Below are positions 55,511-64,000 of a stretch of DNA of 64,000 bases, one piece after another. The stretch's first letter is position 1, and each line of letters opens with the position of its first letter. Position numbers and translations under genes: made by a program. A model generated the notes under the pieces. It saw nothing but the letters and a program-made list of their open reading frames with translations, made no database searches and had not been told where the DNA came from. Source of the DNA: Protonemura montana (lineage: Eukaryota > Arthropoda > Insecta > Plecoptera > Nemouridae); contig OX387611.1 of NCBI GenBank assembly GCA_947568835.1, forward strand, positions 11,446,350 through 11,510,349, read 5' to 3'.

Positions 55511-55934
55511 CGTTATTCTTATGGGCTTTGATTTTTTTTTAGAATTAAAGCCCTGAAACGAAAAAATTTGACACCCTTTGCTCAGGGTTGGGGTAAAAAA
55601 AAAATTTTTCATTCCTATCATAAATAGGTAGACGAAGTGAGTCTAAAGAATCTCTATTGCATGTAGTACATTGTTTCAAATCCCCTTTGAATCATTTCCT
55701 GTCATCGATCAGTTTCAGTAAATTTAAAATGCTAGATGATAAAGCGCATGAAAAAGTAAAAACAAACAATACATTATCGTGCACCGTTACAACTCGTGGA
55801 AATGCAACAGGTGCGTGACGTTGGCTAAACGTCAGATTTACGTCACTTTTTGCCATTATGATGTCGACCTATCTCAAGTTTTAATAATTTTAAATCATGG
55901 AGAATAAGTCCTCTGGAATTTTACATGAACACTT

Positions 55935-56442
55935 AACAGGCATTCGTAACCCTGGTATTACTGTCAGTAGCACTGTGCTAACTAGCACCACCATAGCACC
56001 AAGCAGTAACCCTGGTATTACTGTCAGTAGCACCGTGCTAACTAGCACCACCATAGCACCAAGCAGTAACCCTGGTATTACTGTCAGTAGCACTGTGCTA
56101 ACTAGCACCACCATAGCACCAAGCAGTAACCCTGGTATTACTGTCAGTAGCACTGTGCTAACTAGCACCACCATAGCACCAAGCAGTAACCCTGGTATTA
56201 CTGTCAGTAGCACCGTGCTAACTAGCACCACCATAGCACCAAGCAGTAACCCTGGTATTACTGTCAGTAGCACTGTGCTAACTAGCACCACCATAGCACC
56301 AAGCAGTAACCCTGGTATTACTGTCAGTAGCACTGTGCTAACTAGCACCACCATAGCACCAAGCAGTAACCCTGGTATTACTGTCAGTAACACCGTGCTA
56401 ACTAGCACCACCATAGCACCAAGCAGTAACCCCGATCTACAC
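55935..56442. repeat. 60-bp tandem array, 8 units, inverted relative of the 86-bp array
   Basis: Unit is the reverse complement of the 86-bp unit at 29.3 kb lacking its 26-bp TTACGAATC...GGTCGG part. The outer edges still carry traces of that part (ATTCGTAACCC left, ACCCCGATCTACACC right). 60 bp is a codon multiple, so ORFs of 174 and 189 codons appear on both strands. Confidence 0.92.
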
Positions 56443-56477
56443 CAGAATTGGCGTTATTTTCAGTAACTCTGCATTCA

Positions 56478-57395
56478 GACACTCGCCGTCGCCTCTGTGC
56501 TGGACATTCCGTGACAGGGTGCTTGTTTTGCTCCACGCAAAGGAGCGGACACTCGCCGTCGCCTCTGTGCTGGACATTCCGTGACAGGGTGCTTGTTTCG
56601 CTCCACGCAAAGCAGCGGACACTCGCCGTCGCCTCTGTGCTGGTCATTCCGTGACAGGGCGCTTGTTTCACTCCACGCAAAGGAGCGGACACTCGCCGTC
56701 GCCTCTGTGCTGGATATTCCGTGACAGGGTGCTTGTTTCACTCCACGCAAAGGAGCGGACACTCGCCGTCGCCTCTGTGCTGGACATTCCGTGACAGGGT
56801 GCTTGTTTCGCTCCACGCAAAGGAGCGGACACTCGCCGTCGCCTCTGTGCTGGATATTCCGTGACAGGGTGCTTGTTTTGCTCCACGCAAAGGAGCGGAC
56901 ACTCGCCGTCGCCTCTGTGCTGGACATTCCGTGACAGGGTGCTTGTTTCACTCCACGCAAAGGAGCGGACACTCGCCGTCGCCTCTGTGCTGGACATTCC
57001 GTGACAGGGCGCTTGTTTCGCTCCACGCAAAGGAGCGGACACTCGCCGTCGCCTCTGTGCTGGACATTCCGTGACAGGGTGCTTGTTTCGCTCCACGCAA
57101 AGGAGCGGACACTCGTCGTCGCCTCTGTGCTGGACATTCCGTGACAGGGTGCTTGTTTCGCTCCACGCAAAGGAGCGGACACTCGCCGTCGCCTCTGTGC
57201 TGGACATTCCGTGACAGGGTGCTTGTTTCGCTCCACGCAAAGGAGCGGACACTCGTCGTCGCCTCTGTGCTGGACATTCCGTGACAGGGCGCTTGTTTCG
57301 CTCCACGCAATGGAGCGGACACTCGCCGTCGCCTCTGTGCTGGACATTCCGTGACAGGGTGCTTGTTTCGCTCCACGCCAAGGAGTGGACACTCT
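56478..57395. repeat. 70-bp tandem array, second locus, ~13 units
   Basis: Same unit and orientation as 43684-45440. It begins about 35 bp after the 60-bp array. Confidence 0.94.
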
Positions 57396-58790
57396 CAGCA
57401 TTTTTTTCTTTTAATGTTACGCAATACGTTTTTTCCTAACACGCGCGTGACTATTTTTCTTGCGTACATGCGTGATGTAATCTTTGGAATCTGTTCTGAC
57501 GATAAGACCGCAGTTCACAGACAATTCCAGCGATTTCAAGGGCGTGATGATGCAGTTTACCGTGCAAGGTAAGAACGATATCGCAAGTAAAAATTACCCA
57601 GAACATTATTTTCTTAATATAATGCATTTTCTGGAGAGGAGTGAAAAATTTGGCGACATCCCATACATGTACATACGTGAAATGGATTTTTACCTGCAAA
57701 TTTCAACCGTTTTTTGACGATTTTCAGATAGTTTATTTGAAACTTTGATAAAGAATCCAAACGAAAGTTTCAATTGAGTTTACCTGTAGATTGTAGTCCC
57801 ATAAGAAATGTCATGAAGAGATTGTTCGATCCATTGGGAAATAGGTAAAACTTACGTAAAAAATTACATCACCACGGATAATATTCGCCGACTTTTTTGA
57901 TAGCTTTCAATACTTTATTGATTTTTTAAACTTTTGATTTAAGTGCTACAACCGAATTACTAAAAGACTTTGCACAAATTTCTTTCCACCATTTTGTACG
58001 CAAAAATCATAATAAACGGCTTTAAAATTGTACTTTTTCTCAATGGAACTATAACGCTATGTGCTTTGTAATAAACTGTACAAAATCTTCTAATTAAGAC
58101 AAAATATCAATCAACTTTAGCTAAAATACAAAAGAAATTATGACAGCCTTTCGACCGATTTTCTTACTTTTTAAAATCGCTAAAATTCCACGGCCAGATT
58201 AGCACCAATTCACTGTCGTCTCAATCGTCTCAATCGTCGAACATGCACTGGTCACAATTTGATTTGACTGGCAATTGTCACCGTGGTAGGTGTCAGATAT
58301 AATAATTCCAACCTTCATTGTAATCTAAATTCTAATCATCCATTAGATAAAGAGGACAAGATTACTCGGCGTCGTTATCTCAGTGGACGCGTTTTGTAGG
58401 TTAGTTATTCCATCGCGTGTGCTAAATGCAATCCGATAATCGTTGGAATAGGTAGTGTCGTAGGTTAATTTATTTATTTGATTCAGAAATTAATTACATT
58501 TAAGTACTAGATACTTATTTTATAGTATTGAACAAGTCAGATTACAATGGAAGTATTGGAATTATTGTGTAAAGAAATATTATTCTTGCCATTACCTTAG
58601 AGGTTAAAAGCTGATTCAACGACTGAAAGATAATCCAGTAAAAAATGCACGAAATACCTCATAATAAACTGTGGGATTTTTTTTGTAAAACATCAACAAA
58701 ATTGAGCATGTTTTCAAAACAGAATCGCTGACGGTTTTTGGTGGCACGTTAAAATAATTAACAGACAGTTAATAAAAGAATACGATTCTC
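57396..58790. other. Gap, nothing firmly recognised
   Basis: AT-rich. A possible first exon at 57468-57569 was considered and rejected. Confidence 0.35.
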
Positions 58791-58794
58791 TAAT

Positions 58795-58995
58795 TAACAA
58801 CACTATAACCGTCTCAAAAATTGATGCCCAATTACAGTGTCCGAGTAGCTCAATGGTTTAGAGCAACACCCGCAATAGGTGGAGATCGGGGTTGGAGTCC
58901 GCGTTTGGGCATCAATTTTTGAGACGGTTGTAGTGTTGTTAAATAATAAAATACCCCGCGCATTGCAAGCGTTTGCAATTTAAATAAGATTCCAT
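58795..58995 (+). mobile_element. Foldback element, family B, with tRNA-like core
   Basis: The arms ACCGTCTCAAAAATTGATGCCCAA and TTGGGCATCAATTTTTGAGACGGT enclose GAGTAGCTCAATGGTTTAGAGC (A-box) and GGGGTTGGAGTCC (B-box-like). Followed by ACCCCGCGCATTGCAAGCG. Confidence 0.85.
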
Positions 58996-59394
58996 CCAAA
59001 TACGATTCTGATTGGCAGTTGTGAAGCAAATTATAAATTGACGACCTGTAAGTTGGGTACATTTCCGTAATTGGACAAAACATTTTATTGATGAGGATTT
59101 TTTTTCAAAGTTTTGACAGGTAATTTCTTTTATTTATTTTCGCAGACTGTGACAGATTGTCTAGGCTCATGATTTGAAATTATATAAATCTATTAAATTT
59201 TTCAAATTTTCAGGTAGTGAAATTTGGGCAACAAGAAAAATCGGTTTTTAACGCAGAGTTTACGTCAAACGTAAAAAAAAAAACGTAAAAAAACCGCTAC
59301 GATTTTGTCTGGCACTATTTTCTTTCAACTTGAACGATTAAAACTGCAACCACCATCGATCAAGGTGCCACATTTTGAACGGAAATAAGCACGA

Positions 59395-59665
59395 AATGCG
59401 GTGTATTTTATTATTATGAACATTATAACCATCTCAAAAATTGATGCCCAAACGCAGTCTCGAACCCCGATCTCCACCTATCGCGGGTGTTGCTCTAAAC
59501 CATTGAGCTATTTGGACACTAGCTTTTTGAGACGATTTTAGTGTATTTGATGAGAATGACGGATCTCCAAGGAGTAGAACCAAGAGGCTGTTTTGTTTTG
59601 AACCCTGAGGCATCAATTTTTGAGACGGTTATAGTGTTGATAATAATAATATTATTGTTATTATT
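59395..59665 (-). mobile_element. Foldback element, family B, with tRNA-like core, opposite orientation
   Basis: Same arms. The core is on the minus strand (GCTCAATGGTTTAGAGC and GATCGGGGTTCGAGAC). The space between the core and the right arm holds a GATGAGAATGACGGATCTCC segment shared with 28500. Confidence 0.82.
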
Positions 59666-60120
59666 ATCACAACTTACCTGAGTTGCACGTGTTGGCTGCT
59701 ACCACCACTAACAAACAAAAACGTGTGATTCTTCCACATCTTCACAGGTAAAACTGGTCGGAAACACGAATACAGCAAACTGCCAAACTCATCCATAATT
59801 CAGACGAACACTTTGCATTTCACAGCCAACCAATAACGCATTTACTCTGTCTAGCCTGTTGCCTGAAGTATTGACCTGTCTCTGTCGCTCGTGGAGACCG
59901 TCGTCAAATAATCAATGGGAGCTAATGTTTGCTTAGGTGACAAAGAAAATAGATTTCACGATCGTAAACGTGCGGTGGTTTCTTTGTTTAATATAAGAAC
60001 GCAATGCATTGGTTAGTTTTGGTTATTTGTGTAAAATATGACCGTGCTATTTGGATAATTTCTTCATGTTTGCTCGTAAGTTTTTTTTCAGCGTTTATGT
60101 ACTTGGCAATTGACAATTTG

Positions 60121-60215
60121 CTTAGTTGTAATCTTGTTTAAATTGCAAACGCTTGCAACGCGTGGGGTATTTTATTATTATGAACACTATAACCGTCTCA
60201 AAAATCAATCACCAA
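60121..60215. repeat. Family B foldback, single arm
   Basis: AATCTTGTTTAAATTGCAAACGC ... GGGGTATTTTATTATTATGAACAC and ACCGTCTCAAAAATCAATCACC. The rest is missing. Confidence 0.65.
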
Positions 60216-60562
60216 ACGGAGACTTTCTATAAATGAGATTTGAAAAAGCGGTGATGGACATGCTAGTCCGTATAATAGAGTAAAAACTGACAAAAATTCA
60301 CTGTTATTCACGAAGAAATTCATAATTCCAAATTTTAAGTAAAATTGAAATTTAAAATATGATTTGAAAATGTTAAAATATTTTTTTGTTGCTATTCTAG
60401 TTAAAATGGTCATTGTATTAAATCTGTTATGCCTAAATAAGGGCGGTATTAACTTCATTCCTGCCATTCTTTGCACCAACATCGATATCACAGTTGATTT
60501 TTATCAAAGTCTTCTTCGACATTGTTAAGAAAAAGATCGTTTTGAGTAATTTGTTTACAAAA

Positions 60563-61136
60563 CGGGCAATTTGGCTCTGGTCTCATAGGATCGGTAAATA
60601 ACTGAGTGATGCTGAGGATGATGATGACCCTAAACAAGCCTAGAAGGGAGGAGAGGAAACCCGATGCCGGCACGTAGCCTACTCCTGTCGAAGACCAAGG
60701 GGACCACCAGCTTAACGTCCCTTCCGAAGGACGGTACAACGCGAACAACAGGATTCCTCCACAAATCCATGCTGTCTAGAAGTTGATAAGCAAGGCGAGT
60801 AAAGTTGCTGTACTAACTTTCATCCCTCCAACCTCTCTCCCGAACAGAACTGGTCATGTGTATGATGGTCAACCATCCAATACCTGACCCAGCGCAGTGT
60901 TGCTTAACTTTCATCCCTCCAACCTCACTTTCGAACAGAACTGGTCATGTGTATGATGGTCACCCATCCAATACCTGACCCAGCGCAGTGTTGCTTAACT
61001 TTAATCCCTCCAATCTCTCTCCCGAACAGAACTGGTCATGTGTATGATGGTCACCCATCCAATACCTGACTCAGCGCAGTGTTGCTTAACTTCGGTGATC
61101 TCACGAGAACCGGTGTTTCCAACACGCCAAACCGTG
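60563..61136 (-). mobile_element. 5S-derived SINE with three tandem 91-bp head units
   Basis: Tail, body, three head units (about 60818, 60908, 61000) and head end AACACGCCAAACCGT. The LINE begins directly after it. Confidence 0.87.
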
Positions 61137-61159
61137 AGGTGATATTAATATGGTCTTTC

Positions 61160-62060
61160 TCTCACGGGCTGGACTGTAAGATAAGGAAGATAAGTCAGAG
61201 GGAAGAGAAGTAGCAGGGGAAATATATTCGCGGGGAAAGCAAGCACTAGGGAAGGAGAAGAGGAAAACGGTTGAGAAGATTGAAAACAGACAAGACGCAG
61301 GCCGGACAACCTCAAGCAGTACTCTGGCAGAGGCAGCAGCAAAAGCTAGCACCTCGCAGCAACATCACAATCCAGTAAAGAGTAATAGCAAAAGAAAGAC
61401 AGTAGAAGTAAGCATCATGCATCAAAATATATGCAGTCTTAAGAATAAGGTCGAAGAACTGGAAGTTTTCTTAGACGCTGAAATGTCGGAGGAAATAGAC
61501 ATACTATGCCTGACGGAGCATTGGCTGAATAGAGGGCAAGAAAATTCCGTGATCATCAGAAACTTTGAACTAGTAGCGTGTTTTACTCGCGAAAAACGGG
61601 TGGAGGAGCGGCGATATATGCCAAACGAAATCGAAAATGGAAATACGTTGCGCGTTCTGATATCAACAACTTTGGCCGTGAACAAGAGGTTGAGTTATGT
61701 GGGATCGAAATTCGAGGACAACAGCCGACGATAGTTATATCAATGTATAGACCGCCAGGTGGGAAAAACCTTCGGATATATTTACAAAAACTAAATCGGT
61801 TAATCACCACACTAGAAAGCGAAAGGAAACAAATATTGATTTTAGGTGATATCAATATTGATATGCTTACACTAAATGAGAAGAGATTTAAATTGGAAGA
61901 AGTGCTATCAAACCACAACATGGAAACATTGGTAACATTCCGACAAGAATTACTAAAAACACGGTCACAGGAATCGACAACATAATCGCCAACTTCGCGC
62001 TGAACGACATACCAAGATCCGTAGAAACGGGACTCTCAGATCACTTAGCCCAAAGGATAG
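61160..62060 (+). pseudogene. LINE endonuclease domain, frameshifted
   Basis: Endonuclease motifs appear in order: NICSLKNK, CLTEHWL with the catalytic Glu, YRPPGG, ILILGDINID with the GDxN motif, and GLSDHLA. These are spread over three frames, with shifts near 61590 and 61945. The domain nicks target DNA to prime reverse transcription. Confidence 0.85.
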
Positions 62061-62068
62061 CCATTACA

Positions 62069-64000
62069 ATGACAGCTGATAAACAAGAGACACGCTATGT
62101 ATATGCAAGGAAAATCTCCGATTTACAGATTCAAGAATTGGCGGCAGAGTTAAGTGTGAAAGATTGGAACATGGTGTACATGGGAGCCACCATAGACGAC
62201 AAATTTGGCATTTTCCTTGCAATTTTCCTGGAAGCTTACGAAAGACTTTACCCCAAAAGAAAACAGCGTGAAGTCACAAGAAATATCCAAAGAAAAGAAT
62301 GGATGACGGAAGAAGTAAAAAAAAGCGTGCGAAGAAAAAAGAAAATTATTCATTCTCACCAGGAAAAGAAATGGTGGACGGTATAAGGAAGATATGAAGA
62401 TAGCAAGAAAGAACGCCCAAAGAATGGTGAGGAAAATCAAGAAAGACCACAACGAAAGAAAAATGCAAAGTGCGGCAAACAAGAATAAAGCGACATGGGA
62501 TATTATAGACACTAATACAGGAAAACAGAAAACGAGGAGTCAAGTAGATTACAAGAAGTTAAGTGTGCAGAAAAATGGAAAACTTGTAACAGATCCAGAA
62601 GAGGTTGCAAACACCTTGAATGAATATTTTGCGACAGTAGCTGCAAGAACAATGGGAGATACCGCAGTCTCTCTACAAGATTGCGAAGTGAAAATGGGAA
62701 ACAGAAAGTGGGAAAGACAATGGTCTTGGAAGTTACAGATGAGAGGGAGGTAATGCAGATAATAAGGGAACTCAAAGAAAAAAAAATCCTTCGGGTGGGA
62801 TGAGGTCCCAAGTAAGGTAATTAAAGGGGTAAGCTTACAAATTGCCACCCCTGTAGCCCACCTTATCAACTTCACATTCATGACCGGCCAATTTCGAACT
62901 CAAGCAAAATGGGCAATAATTAAAGCAATATATAAGAAAGGCGCAAGGACGAATATAGATAACTATAGACCGATCGCACTCACTAGTTTTTTTTTCAAAG
63001 ATACTGGAAAGAGTTTTCTTAATTAGACTGACTAACTTTTTAACGGAAAACAAAGTAATATGCGCGAGCCAACACGGATTTCGAAAAGGGTTTTCAACAG
63101 CTTCGGCAATTTGTGAAATGGTTAGTAGAATAACAGAGGCATTGGAAAAAAGGTTACATGTTAGTGCAATCATGTGTGATCTCACTAAAGCATTTGATAC
63201 TATATACCATGCGGTGTTACTAGAAACAATTAAATTCTATGGGATCAAAGACAAAGCAGGGGAATGGTTGCAATCATACCTGACTGGCAGGGAGCAGAAA
63301 GTGATTATTAACACCGTTAAAGGAAATGTGTCGTCCAGATGGGAAACTAGCCCAACAGGAATCCCGCAAGGCTCATTATTGGCTCCGACCCTATTTAGTC
63401 TATACATAAATGACCTCCCGACTAATTTAAACTGTCTCATGGCCAATGCTATTTTATATGCCGATGACACAAGTCTACTGGTTGCAGGCAGTAGTGCAGA
63501 AGAACTAAGAGATAACATGGCCCAGACCCTGGACGACATAGGAAAATGGTTTCAGCCTAACATGCTTAAATTAAATGTAAACAAAACCAATGTCATGAAC
63601 TTTAAGTCGAGGGAGAACCAGCAACCACGATAACAGAGCAGGCGAATGAAACGGTGGAAGAGTGTCCTTTTCTAGGAGTGCAGATTGATTATAGATTAAA
63701 TTAGAAGGATCACGCGAGAAAGATTATTAATAGGCTAAACTCGGCTTGTTTTGCCTTAAAAATGCTAGCAAACCATGTACATAACACCACATTGAAAATT
63801 GCTTTTCATGCAAATTTAAAATCCATACTTAGCTATGGAATAATTGTATGGGGTGGGTGGCCAGCAGCAAATAAGGTGTTAATTACCCAAAAAAAAGGCT
63901 GTTAGGATAATAAAGGGAGTAAGGAGAAGGCGATCGTGTCGTAAATTATTTAAAGAGTTGAAAATATTGACGGTACCCAGTCTATACAATATAGCTGTTC
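62069..64000 (+). pseudogene. LINE reverse transcriptase, frameshifted, partial
   Basis: After a Lys-rich connector come AIIKAIYKKG and NIDNYRPIALTS, motif A CDLTKAFDTI, motif B GIPQGSLLAPTLFSLYINDL, motif C LYADDTSLLV and MLKLNVNKTN. Frameshifts lie near 62390, 62750 and 62990. There are stops near 63631 and 63701, and a conserved thumb-like region (CPFLGVQIDY, LSYGIIVWGG) follows. It synthesises cDNA on the element's own RNA. YADD at the active site is intact in this copy. Confidence 0.88.

Larger units (their letters stand above)
61137..64000 (+). mobile_element. Non-LTR retrotransposon (LINE), degenerate, runs off the right edge
   Basis: Encodes an apurinic-type endonuclease followed by a reverse transcriptase, the order of I/Jockey/CR1-like LINEs. 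At least four frameshifts and two stops break it, so it is a decayed copy of an otherwise well-preserved element. The first ~250 bp are Lys/Gln/Ser-rich coding-like sequence in frame with the endonuclease. Neither a 3' tail nor a target-site duplication can be judged. Confidence 0.9.

Noticed and set aside
55890-56466. ORFs of 174 (minus) and 189 (plus) codons with 20-residue repeats
   Set aside because: The 60-bp unit is a codon multiple with no stops in these frames. The same family at 29.3 kb has an 86-bp unit that cannot maintain a frame.
57468-57569. Possible first exon (ATG at 57468, donor GTAAGA at 57570)
   Set aside because: Good donor, but two overlapping frames are open, no partner exon was found downstream, and the protein resembles nothing I know.

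Overview
The window is eukaryotic, most likely from an invertebrate animal. The genes are split by GT-AG introns and encode metazoan-type proteins. The gaps are full of SINEs, foldback elements, a LINE and long tandem arrays. A short run of TTAGG at 43.1 kb is the arthropod-type telomere repeat and weakly favours an arthropod, but the species cannot be fixed from the sequence.

Genes. A small four-exon gene of unknown function (111 codons in my model) lies at 5.3-7.5 kb on the plus strand. A complete gamma-tubulin gene (5 coding exons, 456 aa) occupies 13.0-18.9 kb on the minus strand. A complete ABCB1/P-glycoprotein-type full ABC transporter (22 coding exons, 1322 aa, both nucleotide-binding domains intact) occupies 22.1-42.5 kb on the minus strand. 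A DnaJ subfamily-B substrate-binding-domain gene with no visible J domain lies at 46.6-52.4 kb on the plus strand. Every exon junction given was checked for GT/AG signals and codon phase. From 61.1 kb to the right edge there is a frameshifted non-LTR retrotransposon with endonuclease and reverse transcriptase domains.

Repeats. The dominant mobile element is a roughly 420-bp SINE whose 5' end is derived from 5S rRNA. There are about 18 full or partial copies. In several copies a 91-bp segment carrying the 5S C-box-like motif is tandemly repeated 2 to 6 times. Other families are a foldback element with a tRNA-like core, a second foldback family with an AAC(A)ACTAAATT-type arm, a cluster of four degenerate tRNA-like modules at 8.4-9.3 kb, and a satellite-bearing element (about 290-bp units) at 1.2 and 9.4 kb.

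Tandem arrays. More than a dozen different arrays (10, 41, 47, 48, 58, 68, 70, 72, 84, 86/60, 95, 114 and about 290 bp) fill introns and gaps. Several recur at two places (70, 86/60, 95 and 290 bp). Three have identifiable or probable origins: the 68-bp array resembles the SINE body, and the 70-bp array at 31.6 kb and the 95-bp array resemble tRNAs. The genes keep intact splice sites and reading frames even though the introns are heavily colonised.
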